Source: Lycorma delicatula (Eukaryota; Arthropoda; Insecta; Hemiptera; Fulgoridae). From it: a stretch of 64,000 nt of DNA. Of the stretch, positions 21,335 through 34,290 are shown one piece after another (position 1 is the first letter of the stretch; every line of letters begins with the position of its first letter). The DNA lies in contig NC_134455.1 of assembly GCF_047948215.1 (NCBI RefSeq), positions 72,689,689 to 72,753,688 on the forward strand. The letters run 5' to 3'. The notes beneath the pieces are model-generated. The model made no database searches. It was given only the letters and a program-made list of their open reading frames with translations, and had not been told where the DNA came from. Both the position numbers and the translations under genes were made by a program.

Positions 21335-23005
21335 TTGTTACTACGAATTGTTTTGTTCGTTTTTATTTATTTTTTTTAAAAGAAAAGTTTTTTAAATTAA
21401 GAAAAAATAATTTTAAAAAATCAAATTTTTTTGAAACATCGTTGGTTATTCAATAGAAAATGTTTAAATCACCTAATACTTATAGAATTTTAAAATTATT
21501 AAAATTCATATAAAAACGTATTATTAAATAAATTTAAAATTAATCGCTAAAAATTTCTAAAGAGAATTCTGTAATTGATAAATATAGTAATAACAGGAAA
21601 AAATGAGCCACGTTTTAAATATGGTATAAATTAGATTTTAAACAGTGTAAAGAATTTTAAATTTGTATAAGTAAGTTTCTCATATAAGTTTAGTATATTT
21701 CTCTAAACAACAATACATTTAAAATGTTATTTGGTATTGAGAAGCCGTTTACAAATAAGAGAATCCCACCATTAGAATCCGTACAGTTTTCTTATTATTG
21801 TTCTTTAATAAGAAAAATAATTTATTTACATATTCAACTGATGTTTTTATATAATTTATCGTATGAAACAAAGACTTGTTTTAAATGTTTTTCTTTATTA
21901 CTTTTATTTTTTAATTTCATTTGTTACGAGTATTCTGTGAAACTTTAAAAAAAATTCAAAATCCAAATGCCTTTTCCGAATTTTGAGAAATGTTTTTTTA
22001 GCAAGGTAAAATTTGAAGCAAGAAAATTGATCCATTTGCTTATAGAGATTTACAAATAATAATCAAAAAATTGTCCATCCGAAATTAACTATTTAAGAAC
22101 CAAGTTCATTTCTATTATAGTACTGTGCGACTTAATTTTTTTTTTTTAATATAAAACAGGTATAAAATAACTCCACTATAAGCAGTATTTATTGAGTAAG
22201 GAAATTGTAAGATAATGTTAGACGAGATTAGTGAGCGAACTGAAAGTAGGTTATGTTTGGTTATTATGTTGATTCCGTATACTGACGAATCGTAATCAAC
22301 ATAATCTAGAGCCTACGCTCGCTGACTTCGTTTAATTAATGTTAAATATACAGATTATACACAGTTTATTATTTCTATTGAAAATATTTTACTGTTGTAA
22401 CTCCTTTATTTCATTATTGGAAAAAGTTTAAGCCGTGCAGTCCTGGAATGGAAAAGATTCAAGAATTGTCGCAAACAATTTATTTGTAAGTAAATAAAAG
22501 AAATATTTTTTTATATATATATATTTTTTTATAAAATATTAATTATTTTTCTTAAATTCTTAAGGAAAACAACATTTGCCTTTTTTAAATAACATTTTTA
22601 TGAATAATAAGAAAAAAGCAAATGTCTTTCTAATATCTACTAGTAAGATAAAATGTATATGAAAATTCCATAATGAAGTGAAAAATTTAAAAAAAACGTG
22701 AGGAAGTTTGAATAACATCCTATTAAAATAACTCGAAAAAAATTACTCTTCTACAATGTGACTGCTATTAGGTAGAAAGACGTTTGTTTTGTTTATATTG
22801 TTCATGAAATTTTTTTTTCAAAAAGGCGAATATTGTGAATTTAAGAAGTGCAATGGTGAGAAATTTTCCACCACTAAGCTAACAAACACGTGATCTCCCT
22901 CAGCTCATAACATCACCCACCATCTCCAATCTATCACTCAACGGGTACACGTTAGATACATAATATTTTTTTTATTTTTTTTATCCTTTGAACTAAGATG
23001 ATTCT
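21335..23005. other. AT-rich stretch with a weak hairpin
   Basis: An inverted repeat TATTATGTTGATT/AATCAACATAAT lies at about 22261..22306, with looser outer pairing to 22215..22330. Otherwise no gene was found. Confidence 0.45.
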
Positions 23006-23009
23006 CCTA

Positions 23010-23725
23010 CTATTGTAAAGGAAATAATCTCAGAGCACGTAGGAAAAAAATTCTCAAAACAAATTATTACATAAACTTTAAATTTATTATTCGTTGCATT
23101 TCAACGTTTAGACCTGCAGATATTTTTTTGTAGTATTTCAGTCATCACTAAGGTAATATGTCATTCCTTTTATTCCTTCATGTAAGTACCTCTTAAAAAA
23201 AAAAAAAATTAATTTTGGCGGTTTGATTATTTTTCGTAAAATAATAAATTTGGTATATTATTTAGTAATATAGAAACATAACCACCTCTGTAAATTATAT
23301 TTCGTTGAAAAACCATAAAAAATGATTAGTCTGCTGACTAAAAAAATAAAATTTCATTTATTTTAAATTTTGACATTCAGAAGTAAGCACCACTTTTGAA
23401 AAAAGGAAAGAAAAAAATTAACGCTTTGAAAAAATAGGTATTTAATAAATTATTGAATACATATTATTTATTTATAAACGAGATTTCTTCCTTGAAAATT
23501 GTTCATCTAATTTTAGTTTTTATTTTATTTTATTTAAATATATATAATTTTATTCTTAAAATTATCATAAATCAATCGTATAAGCTTTAAAAGAATTTAC
23601 TTCTCTTAAAAAAAAAACTAGTTTTTAAAGAAATAATTTATTTAATGGATAAATGAAGTCTTCAATTGTTGGAAATGAAGAAAAAAACGTGTCCTTAGTG
23701 GCTTAATAAATGTTTCCAATCTATC
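23010..23725 (+). repeat. long AT-rich dispersed repeat, copy 2
   Basis: Collinear with 30540..31545 over about 700 bp, through to the GTGGCTTAATAAAT end, apart from an extra segment in the other copy. Confidence 0.75.
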
Positions 23726-23796
23726 CCTCAATGAATAAATGTTACTCTTTTTTTCGTTTTACTTTAATTTTCTTAAATTCCTAGGTTTGTTGATTA

Positions 23797-24090
23797 ATCC
23801 ACCGGGTTGTCTAGTGATGACCGCGTCTTCCCAAGTCAGCTGATTTGGAAGTCGAGAGTTCCAGACTTCAACTCCTATTAAAGTCAGTTATTTTTACACG
23901 GATTTGAATACTAGATCGTGGATAGCGGTGTTCTTTGGAATGTCGGGTTTCAATTAACCACACATCTCAGGAATGGTTGAACTGAGACTGTACAAGACTA
24001 CAATTCATTTACACTCATACATATCATCCTCATTCATCCTCTGAAGTATTATTTGAAAGGTAATTACCGGAGGCTAAACAGGAAAAAAAA
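23797..24090 (+). repeat. SINE family 1, full-length copy, tail A
   Basis: A tRNA-like head with TTGTCTAGTGATGA box A and a decayed box B, the body with GATCGTGGATA, and the tail ending CTAAACAGGAAAAAAAA. Imperfect target duplications of about 14 bp (AGGTTTGTTGATTA at 23783..23796 and a one-base-longer version at 24090..24104) bracket it. Confidence 0.85.
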
Positions 24091-24104
24091 GGTTATGTTG
24101 ATTA

Positions 24105-24319
24105 TTTTCAATTAATATTCTTTTATTATTATTTTCCTGTTACACCTTACTTAGAAAAGAATTGGAATGTAATTAATAAAATGCATGGGGATATAATGCG
24201 TGTGTTTTCTTGAAAGATCAGTGAAATCCAGACTTGCTCGAAACACCAGTTACGAAATTGTTAGTATAGTACAATAAGAGTAGTTGTCTCCGGATAAAAC
24301 TTCCATATCGTGTTAAAAT

Positions 24320-24371
<52 letters not shown>

Positions 24372-25815
24372 TTATTTCTCGTTATAGTCTAATTTATTCA
24401 TTTCCGTAAAAATGAACATAATCACTATTACATACTCATAAATATATACATAACATATGTATTTTACATCAAAATAGAAAACCTATCTCAAATAGCTTAT
24501 CAATTTCTGGAAAAATATTTTTTTTTCCTTTACCAACAATTATTTCTTCAACCGATGTAAATGCATAAAAATATGACAAAACATTTTTATATCTATAAAT
24601 TCTAAATTTTATAGCATGTATAAAAAGAACTGTAGTAAATTGATACTATGAATTTTGTTGAAGTTTATTATAATCGTAAATCTTAGATAAACCTTTACGA
24701 AAAATAGATGTCATTTCATGATATATGCATTCAGTAGCGGACGAATCAACTATGTTATATTAATATTAAAAAGGTACATTTTACATTTTAAATGCCCTCA
24801 TCAATTTTAGATGACCGATGATCAAAAAATCCTATATATTATGATGTAGCTACAAACTGCTGTAGTTATTCAACAGGATTGACTTTCTCTTTCTTGTTGC
24901 TTTATGATTTGAAAGAAAAAAATTTGTAATATTTTTTTTATTATTTCATCAATACCTAACAGTGGACCTTGTTTTTTTCTTAAACAAGAAAAAAAATGTT
25001 TTTTCTTAAGTTTTTCATTTTATTATGGAATTTTCATACAAATGTAATAATATATGAATTCCATAAACAAAGAAAAAATAATTCTTTCATAAGTATGAAT
25101 CGTTTGTTAATAATGTAGAAATATTGAAAAATAGTTTGGTTTATTTCTTAATCAACAATAAGTCATACTAATATTTGAAAGAAAATCAAGAAAAAGTGTT
25201 TATTGCCAACTTCTACATTCAGCCCACGTAAAATAAAAGTATAGAAATAATTTAGTAAAATACTTCATTTAATTCACTTACAAATAAATTGTTTTTTGTA
25301 ATTCTTAAAAAGTTTAGATAATTTCGAGTCGATGTGCCAAATGATTGTTTTTGTAAATTTTGCAGAATTCTGGAGTTTGTATAAATATGGCAAAGAGAAT
25401 GAAAAGGAATAATTATTTTTTAAACCTAATTTTAAAAAGTCATTTTCTGTTCATAAATGGTTGAAACAATTATTTTGTTCACTTTCCTAAAAAATATCTC
25501 TTAACTGGATTTGATACCAATTAAATATGAAAGCAAGTATACAAGTGAAAAATACCACATAATTTGTATACATACGATATATGTAATATGGTCAAACAAG
25601 CCAGCGCACTTAAGTACACACATGTACTCATCTACATATTTGTATACATATATAATAGAATGTGATGTTCCCGATTTTTAGATACCGAAAAATATTATAA
25701 AGATCCGAATAAGTATTTTTAAAAACTGTTCGTAAAAAAAAGTAAAAGAATTAAATGTTTAACAATAAAAATATTGAAATGATAGGAATAAAATTATGTA
25801 CTGTAATATTCACAT
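24105..25815. other. AT-rich non-coding stretch
   Basis: Contains a TA microsatellite at 24324..24366. No gene was seen. Confidence 0.5.
24324..24366. repeat. TA microsatellite
   Basis: About twenty TA units. Confidence 0.9.
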
Positions 25816-25819
25816 ATTT

Positions 25820-26150
25820 TTTCTCCAACCAGTATTCCAGGTACTGCCGGGTTTAGTTGTGAGTGTATAGCTGAATGGAATTACCGCTACCGGTTTGGCA
25901 AGTCTGACGTAATGCAATAAAATAGTATAAATGTACCGGTAAACACGTAGTCTGGAACAAACTCACGGCAACTACTCCTGAGAGGGGTGTTTAATTGAAA
26001 CCTAACCACCAAAGAATACCGATGTCCACAGTCTAGCATTCAAATTCATATAACAGCCGCCTTTTTAAGAACTCGAACCTTAGAATTCTCGACTTCGAAC
26101 ATCATCTGATTTTGCGATGACGGGTTTTAACCACTAGACTAATTGAGTAG
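25820..26150 (-). repeat. SINE family 1 copy with tail B
   Basis: The minus-strand head (TTAGTCTAGTGGTTAAAA) and body match the family. The 3' part instead reads through CCAAACCGGTAGCGGTAAT and GGAATACTGGTTGGAGAAA. That tail is shared with 62822..63102 but not with the tail A copies. Confidence 0.75.
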
Positions 26151-26154
26151 ATTA

Positions 26155-26875
26155 TTTTAATTTTCACATATGTTATCGGTAAAATAGTTAAATAAAATAA
26201 AGAAGTAGAGGAAAGATATCAAAAGTGATTGATCTCATTGAGATGAGACTATATATATCGTTGAAAAACTTCAACGATATATATATCATGAGTGGTACTT
26301 ATTTTCATTGGTTTCTGAGTTATAACTAAATAAAATTTTAATTATTGAAATATTTTTATCTTAGGGGAAGGCATATCGGTTCAAATCGATTTTAGTTTAA
26401 ATGTATTGATTTATTAATAATTATTTACATCTCATTGTAAAAAAAATTACGATGAATAATAATTCAACAATAACAACAACAAAAATATGAAAAAATATCA
26501 GAAGTTTTGAATGAAATAAAATTTTATGTATTTTTCATTTAAAAAAAATATGTAAATGTAATTTAATAGGCGTACAAGAAAGTCATATGTTATCCATATC
26601 AGATTTTGTAAATTTCAAATATTTGAGGACAAAATCAATTAATAAAATGGTGATAGTCATTATTTAATTCCTTCATTAACATTGTTTAAAAAAACACAAT
26701 TCAAATAATTAAAGATTAAATTACATTTTAAATATTCGGGTTTTTAGAAGTTTATTATAGTTTTAATTTTTGTTGTTAGTAAAAATTTAAGAAATCTACA
26801 AAAAATTCTACTCCTGTGAAGAAAACCGTATTCAAGAGGTGTTCAAAGATAAGAAACATGTGGTTTGATGAAACA
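26155..26875. other. AT-rich stretch
   Basis: A short perfect hairpin (ATATATATCGTTGAA and complement) lies at about 26249..26282. The repeat at 26548..26608 matches 9966..10020. Confidence 0.5.
26548..26608 (+). repeat. short dispersed repeat, copy 2
   Basis: Matches 9966..10020 around GTAATTTAATAGGCGTA and the AGTCAT..CATATCAGATTTT end. Confidence 0.55.
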
Positions 26876-26880
26876 TAAAA

Positions 26881-27840
26881 ATGTACAATGATTACACCCA
26901 CATCTATACAGACGGCTCTATTTCTATCGACGGGTGTGTCTGTTCAATAATACTCGCTGATAAACAGATAATGTATAAGCTTAATGCTTATTCCACTGGT
27001 TCTTTTGCGAGGCCTACGCAATTTGCTCTGCCTTTAGAGTTCTTGAGCTCGGTTAACGACAGCTTCCTGATAATAACTATCTCTAGGAGTATCCTTGAAA
27101 GCTTGAACTCCTGACCCCCGTAGGGGAAGACACCCTCCGCCAGCCACTTCGTTCCTAGCCGTTACAGGAGGGCTTTACCAGAGGTCATCTTCGAAACCTT
27201 TTGACATATTCCAGTCCGTCTCGGCCAGGTCGCTACCGATGCGAATGCCATGAGTGACTTCCCCATCGGTGCTCTCTATTTAATGAACTCGAAAACTAAA
27301 CTCATCTTACCCGGTTTTAAGTAAGAACTGAAAGGACTTAACTAAACAAAGGATCTGTAACTGCGAGAGCTTAAACTGCAAACGATATGAACCCCATTAT
27401 TCGAACTATCTATGATTCCCTCTCAAGAGTAATTAAGACAGAGTATTCGTATGGGACCCGGGCTATTTCTGCATCCTCAGGAACGAACGCACTGATGAAG
27501 CTGCCAAAAGAACGGCAACAAATGGCCTCCGATTAGAACTATCGTGTGAAAGCGACTTCACGAAGGCAGACCGTGTCAAACTACAGACTCAATGTACGGT
27601 TTTGGCTGCTGAGTTCTCTGACGGCTCTTATATCCGGGAAAAGTCTTCGAGAAAGCTTTTAGCCAAATATCAGAAGAGACCAAGACATTTTAACGCGGCT
27701 GTGGATTGGGCACACAAAGCTAATCCACGCCCATCTATTTGGATTCCCTTAGTAGAACTGTAATGTAAAGTAGTTCGTAAACCACTTACACATTGCCCAA
27801 TGTTCGGAACTATTCGTCGGCAATTAAACTTGGGTTCAGA
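26881..27840 (+). pseudogene. LINE RNase H domain relic
   Basis: Reading left to right, YTHIYTDGSIS near 26900 matches the opening of an RNase H domain, with its first catalytic Asp. About 27440..27540 reads VFVWDPGYF.., then GNERTDEAAKRTATNG, the closing motif with the last catalytic Asp. The polypeptide then stays open through LVLAAEF-like and KANPRPSIWIPLVEL to about 27761. The frame is lost between about 27115 and 27440, where GC-richer sequence (CCCCCGTAGGGGAAG) does not read as RNase H. Such domains sit at the C-terminus of I, R1 and related non-LTR elements. No reverse transcriptase is seen upstream, so this is a 5'-truncated, decayed tail. Confidence 0.6.
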
Positions 27841-28553
27841 CGTAAAGGATTTAATCAACCGGAACAAATAATTAAAAATTTTTTTTTGTTTCACTGTGAT
27901 AGTGGGATGAAGAATTTAATTTAATTTAATTTAGCAGTTTTGCTTAGGTGATATCCCGTACGGAGTACTGTGTGCGTAGTGAAATAATGTAGAGGTGGTA
28001 TTTCTGTTTCGATAATTGTTATCCAATGTTTGCTGTTTATCTTCTAATGATTTATGAACACTTGATTTTATTTATGTCGCTGATGATTCTTAGGCGACAA
28101 TAAACAAACAGTAAAAAAATATGTGTATAGGTTGTACGTATATATGATTTACTCAAAGTTTTCAAATAACTTTCTTGAATTACTGTGCGAATACAACTTG
28201 AATATCAGAATATCTAACTTGTATTACAATAGTATTTTAATTAGGCACTACTGAACAATTGTAATTACAAAAAAAGAGAATATTACCAAATCGTCTGTAT
28301 AGAAAATTTATATTTTCGTTAAAAAGAAATTTTTCATTTTATTTATCTGGAAGAACAGCATATATTACCGCCGCAGGAAATCGGTCTATTTGTTTAAGGT
28401 CTGAACACATAAAAAAAATTGGATCGAATTTAGAATTTCTTTCTTTAATTTATCTGTTACAAAATGTCCCGTTTTTAATAATATTGCAATTGTTTTTTTA
28501 GATTTTAATATTAAAACTTTAGTATTTTTGAATGTGTTTCTTAAATAACCATA

Positions 28554-29120
28554 AAAAAGCTGACAGCACAGTTGTAGGACTTTCCCGTCACGCGGCTTAC
28601 ACACGCATACACACACAACTTAATTTAGTACATCAGTGTTATACTAACGCTCTTTGAGGTGACAGGAGGTACTATTGACGCAGTATACCCACTTAGCCAC
28701 TAGTTAACTTTTTTTGCCAAGATTATTCTTATTTAATTGTTAACAAATGTGCCTAAGAAAAATAAGACCTGAATTAGACGAAATTCTCAGAGTGACCTTG
28801 CTCTACAACTTTGACCTTTTAAGTTGAAAATTTACTGGCGTCAATTTCCCACATATAGAAGTTATCTAACCAAGTTTAGTCAAAATCGGTCCAGTAGGTC
28901 TGGAGATGTAAGGTGATTTAGTGCGTCACCGAACACATTGGCCAAGAAACACACACCGTACATACATTAATATCCAGGAAATTTCCTTTCGTTTTTTTGG
29001 GTTCCTTATGTGTCAAAAAGTAAAGATCCAGTGAAAAACTCGATATGTTCAAATTGGACCGATTACAATAATTTCCCTTCTGCAACTAGAGCGCTAGACG
29101 GGAAATTAAAATTATTTACT
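28554..29120 (+). repeat. decayed dispersed repeat
   Basis: Part 28554..28628 matches 9358..9430. Part 28846..29120 shares GTCAAAATCGGTCCAGTA-type and GTGAAAAACTCGATA..TTTCCC words with 48230..48560. It is non-coding and the element type is unknown. Confidence 0.5.
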
Positions 29121-30050
29121 TCGTATATTTTCTTCAGCGACCAAGAATGAAGTTCGACTGATCGATTGCAGTCATCGATCTTTCTTTTTAAAAATATTAC
29201 TGAACACATAATTTCCATGATTTCACATTTAACATGATAGATTTAAAGTGAAAATTCTCAATTATAGAAGTTCAAGAATATTTTATTATATAATTATTTA
29301 TTTATTTAAAAATTTTGCGTTTCAATAAAAATAAATTATGAAAAATTATGTAGAGAAAAGTAAAGTATACACTGATATATATCTATTTGCTAGTTCTTCA
29401 TTGTGAAAACAAGTTTATTTACTGTTAGCCAAACACAATTACATCCATATTTCGTGACAGCGGAACTGTTTAAAATTAAATAGCAATTATAAGATATAAA
29501 TCATAAAAAATTAGAAGGGAATTATTTTTTCTCATAGTTGCAATGCATTCTTCCCGCGTACAAATGAGGTAGAAGCAATAATTATATAAGTCAGTAATAA
29601 TGGAAAAGTCAACAGCCCGCTAAAGAATCTCTCTTATAGCTGTCAAACCTAATGATTCCTTTAAGGATCAAAACCCATTAGCTAAATTTGATGATGATGT
29701 TACCATGAAACAAAATTTTATTATCTAGTATAAAAAATACTAGCCGAATTATTTGCCGTTTTTATGAATATACGTTCTTATCCATCAATAAAAAAAATCT
29801 AATATTTAAATGATTTTTCCCAAAACGTAGGCGGTACATCATCAACGAGTAAATTGCAGATTAAAATTTAATTCTACCATCAGAGGTTTGGAATACGTGT
29901 TAAATTGTTTAAAGAATTGTTTTAACAAAAACTCATTATCCAGAAAACCAAAAAAAAAAATCATGTTAAAGGATGCCAAAGCTAGCGTTAATAACGTTAA
30001 AAACCTCAGAAAATGTTTCCTAAAAATATTTTATATATTTTGTGTGTGTG

Positions 30051-30102
<52 letters not shown>

Positions 30103-30360
30103 CACGAGTTAATACAGACCTACTAATTTCCATCGGCTGAATAAACAATTAATTAAAAATATTCACAAGGTAGGTATTTCAGTTAACCTCCGTATTAACT
30201 GTAGTAACACACATATTTACTTGGATTAATTTTAATAATTAGTATTTGTTTTAATAATAATTTCTAGTTATTAATAATAATTTAGATTCTTAATAATAAT
30301 AGTAATAATAATAAAATGGTTCATGATAATAATAATATGTTCTTATATTAAACCTCAGTT
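29121..30360. other. AT-rich stretch with GT microsatellite
   Basis: The GT run at 30040..30101 gives an artificial cysteine/valine reading. No gene was recognised. Confidence 0.55.
30040..30101. repeat. GT microsatellite
   Basis: About thirty GT units with one GC interruption. Confidence 0.95.
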
Positions 30361-30364
30361 CTTT

Positions 30365-31545
30365 CTACAATTATTATGTAGGTCTATCTACAAAGATAGG
30401 AATTACCTGCATCTTAAGACTATACCTTAAATTATTTTTTATTTATAAAGTTAATGAGTTAAAGAGTTGCAAACATGACTGTTTCATTTAAGTAAAATAT
30501 ATTTGTGAGTTTACATATCAATATTTATGAGTTCAAAAGGTAATAATCTCGGAGAATGTAGGAAATAAAATTCATAAAACAAATGTTACATAAGTTTTAA
30601 ATTTATTACCAGACCTCTTTCAACGTTTAGATTTTCAAATATTTTTTTTTTGTAATATTTCAGTCATCATTAAGAAAATATTTCATTACTTTAATTCCTT
30701 CATTACCTCTTTAAAAAAAAATATATTTTTTTACAGATTTTCTTTGCAGTTTGATTCTTTTTCCTAAAATAATATCTGGTGAATTATTTAGTAATATTAG
30801 AAACATAACTAACTCTGGAAATTATAGCTTACTAAGCTATATAGTCAGCTTACTAAAAAAATATTAAATTATTTTAAATTTTCACTTTCAGAAGTCAGCA
30901 TCAAATTGAACAAAAAAAAGACCAAAAAACAAGAATTAAGTCTTCAAAAAAAAAAATAGATATTTAAATAACTGAAAACAACTTCTTTCTTTATAAACGC
31001 AATTTTTTTAAACGTTAATCTTTGTGTAATCTAATTTTCGTTTTATTTTATTTAAATATATATATATATACTGTTCTCCACTACGAGAATAGAGCTCTAA
31101 AGAATTCAGTAGCGGCAAGCTACAATCGTGAGTGTGAGAGAGAGAAAAACGTTACATACTTGTGTGTGAGAGACAGCCGTAAAGGACTGCTACTTCCCTC
31201 CGCATGCTTCATACCACAACTCGTGCTGGTTAAACGTATATCTTAATTTTATTCGTATATATTTATTTATTTATTCTACAGTATGCAGATTTGTAAAGAA
31301 GTGTTAATTGAAAAATTATGTCGTGTGTCTTAAATCATTTTTTTCTAAATCTAGAGAATGTTATCAATTTAAAATCTTTCTTAAAATTATCATAAAATTG
31401 AATCAAATGTGTGCGTTTTAAAAAAATGTACTTTCTCTCTGAAACAAAAATTTTGTAAATTAATAATTTATTTAATGAATAAATGAAGTTCTCAGTCGTC
31501 AGAAATCAAGAAATAAACGTGTCATTAGTGGCTTAATAAATATTA
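30365..31545 (+). repeat. long AT-rich dispersed repeat, copy 3
   Basis: Its first half matches copy 1 and its second half matches copy 2, so it is the most complete copy. About 31064..31378 has no counterpart in copy 2 and starts at a TA run; it may be a later insertion. Confidence 0.7.
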
Positions 31546-31549
31546 AAAT

Positions 31550-32195
31550 TATATGCGATTTATTGTAATATATTTGAATTAATATTTTAATCAAAATTTT
31601 ATGTGAAAGACAGGTTTTTTTTTATTACTTTTTAGTAATTTTAAATTAAAGAAAGCATTGAAAATGCCTAGTTAAAATAAAATATTTTGTAAATCTACGA
31701 AACTGATGTTAAATTCTTTCCTATCTGTTTTTTAAGTTTTTTTTTAATATTCGAATAAATTTATATTAATGTTGGTATAAATTTGAAATGATTTTTTTAA
31801 GGAAAAATTGTTAAGAGTATAATTTTATCATACAATCTTGTCAAAAAATATGTTTGTTAATTATACAGGTCTTAAGGCATTCATATAATTTTCCCTTTAA
31901 AATAAATCAGTAGGGTAAATTGTACGGAAGATGAAAATTAGAAATACTGAAAAAAATAACTATGTAGGATGTGATAAATGTTTAATAATAAAAGATAAAA
32001 TCGAATATTTATAAAATTTAAAGATCGTGTTCAAAAGTTATCTTATTTATAAAAAGAACAATTTTTTAAAGAATCTTAGATTATAGAACTAACTCATTTT
32101 GCATGGTTTAGTGCTATTTGAACTATCCATTTTCAAATAAAAATGTACCTATAAAGCAACTTGTCCTGAATGACTGACGGATTCATCAAAGCCCA
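31550..32195. other. AT-rich non-coding stretch
   Basis: Nothing recognised. Confidence 0.45.
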
Positions 32196-32199
32196 GAAA

Positions 32200-32378
32200 A
32201 AACTATTGAAGATAAATTGATGAAAATTTGTGTACATGATTTTTTTCTTACAGTGTAAGTGCACACTAAGAACGGATTTTTTGAAATTCAAGTTTAAAGG
32301 GTTAAAATGGATTAGTAATAAAATTTCCAATTTTTTTTTAATTTTTCGGTAATAAATAAAGATATCAACTTGATTTTT
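32200..32378 (+). repeat. direct repeat pair, copy 1
   Basis: Shares GAAGATAAATTGATGAAAAT, then a series of words to GATATCAACTTG, with 34120..34290. Confidence 0.65.
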
Positions 32379-32599
32379 TGGAGGGGATTGATCTTTGATT
32401 GGAGGGGAACTTGATCTATGGTTGTATCTAAAAGCTAATTTCTAAAGTTTCGACCTTGTAAAGGGCGAAGAAAGATAAAATCATTTTCAATAATAATTGT
32501 AAATTTTCTCCCTTTCATACTACTTTCTAGACGAGATATTCACTAGATTGGCTTGCAAATACTCTTCAGACAAATATCTAAAAACTATTTTCGATTTTT

Positions 32600-33175
32600 T
32601 TTCATTTTGATTATTTAAGGTATGTGATGGTGTACAGCGTGGTAGCTCAACCAACACAGCACTGTTACCGAATGTACGACGCGACTGGTTGCACTTGTCT
32701 CCGTTTATTTGACTAAAAACATAAAATAAATGAGAAACGAAGTGCGGTCACCTCCTAGTGGTGTTTGTCGCGGGTATCATTAAGAACCGGGTAAAATACA
32801 TTTTTACCCGTACGAAGTACTGTTCGGTAACCAACTATAACTAATATTTTTAAGATTGAGGCCTACTGTTTTGAAACCCACATTCATAGATCACTCAGAG
32901 TTTCAGGTCCTGTACTGACTAAACTGTTGCTCTGAAGAAATTACAATACACTAATATTTTTTTTATAAATTGAACAAACTTTAATTTTTTATTTATCATT
33001 ATTATTCTCACAACCATGATTTTAATGAACATAGCGGGATTCAAGGGGAAGAGCCCTCAAGCTAAACGGGAAGGGCGAGCGAAGTGAGCCATGACCGGCT
33101 AAATACCCCCTGAACGTGACACGAAACGCAAGTAACCATACAGCGCGGACGATGACGCAACGGGGATGTTAGAAA
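32600..33175. other. mixed stretch with GC-richer segment
   Basis: The part 33030..33175 includes GGGCGAGCGAAGTGAGCC, a near-palindromic word of a kind seen in Helitron-related repeats. It lies just before an OTU-like relic. No terminus could be defined. Confidence 0.3.
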
Positions 33176-33271
33176 CGCATCAAAATCAATCAATTATTTT
33201 AATGCAAAAATATTTTGCATAGAATATTTAAATTTTAATGAGAATTGTTACCTAATACAATTATATCCTTT

Positions 33272-33695
33272 GTAGGAGACGGTGCGTGTCTTTTTCGATC
33301 TCATGTACCATAGAAAGCTAATGGCGACCGATGTACGAGAAATAATTCTGTCACATGTGTTGGAGAATTGGGAGGAATTCACAACTATGACGGAAAATAA
33401 CTGGGGGTCACAACTATTCGAGCTTCGATGAATATTTCCATGAATGTCCAACGGTTCGACTTATGGTGGATTGTGTGAGCTGGCAGAAGCTCGTAGATTA
33501 TTTCTATTTGTATTCGACATTTACCGCAAAGGTGAACTTTATACAACTTTTGGTAACGACGTTCACCCTAAACCAAGGATGCGCTTCTGTAGCGATATAT
33601 CCACTGGTCCTTTTGAGGGATACGAACCCTTACCTTTAACCGACCACCAACATTTGATAGCGCCATCTATTACCAAGACAACATCTAGAAAATGA
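33272..33695 (+). pseudogene. OTU-like cysteine protease relic
   Basis: The start reads VGDGACLFRS, the catalytic motif of OTU deubiquitinase-like proteases with the Cys present. A frame change follows, then LMYHRKLMATDVREIILSH and LENWEEF. Another change leads to EYFHE and then MSNGSTYGGLCELAEARR, a typical OTU core helix region. The end reads TGPFEGYEPL where the family normally has GHYEPL, so the catalytic His appears lost. OTU domains occur in cellular proteins, in some viruses and in some transposons, including Helitron relatives. Two frameshifts and the absence of flanking exons favour an element relic. Its parent cannot be decided from sequence alone. Confidence 0.6.
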
Positions 33696-34119
33696 CGAGT
33701 AAGATACCGAGATGATATGCAAAAACAGCAGTTTATTTATTTTAAACCAAAAAGTAAACCGAAAATGTAGTTCATAAGGAAGTCCTGAAATAAAAATATC
33801 TCACAGCACTTTTCATTACTACATTCTAAATCACGTATATTTAAGCGTTGGGCAACAATTGGTTGTTTATCATGTATTCCTTCTATATTTTTAATAACTT
33901 TTATTTTTCATTTTATCAGGATTTAATGAAATTCTAAAAACAATATTCTTGATTAATTTATAAAGAAAAAAAAAATAAAAAAAAAGAAAAAGAAAAAATA
34001 ATTTTTATTTATAAATAAGTTTGCTATTAAATAAAAAATATTTCACGGTAAAAGCACCATTAATATCGCGGGGGAACGTTCGTATATACGTATATGAAAC
34101 ATGTCGTTCATCGCTCAAC

Positions 34120-34290
34120 AAACACTACTGAAGATAAATTGATGAAAATATATATACATGTACTTACGGTGGAAGCGCATACCAAGAAAGGATTTTTTTA
34201 AATTCCAACTTTAAAGTGTTAAAATTGGGTACATTAAATTTTACTATTTTAAATTTCTTATTAAAAAATGAAGATATTAGCTTGTTTTTG
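34120..34290 (+). repeat. direct repeat pair, copy 2
   Basis: Diverged copy of 32200..32378. Confidence 0.65.

Noticed and set aside
29888..30112. A 74-codon open frame ending in a cysteine/valine-rich run
   Set aside because: The end is only translated GT microsatellite, and the start has no family resemblance.
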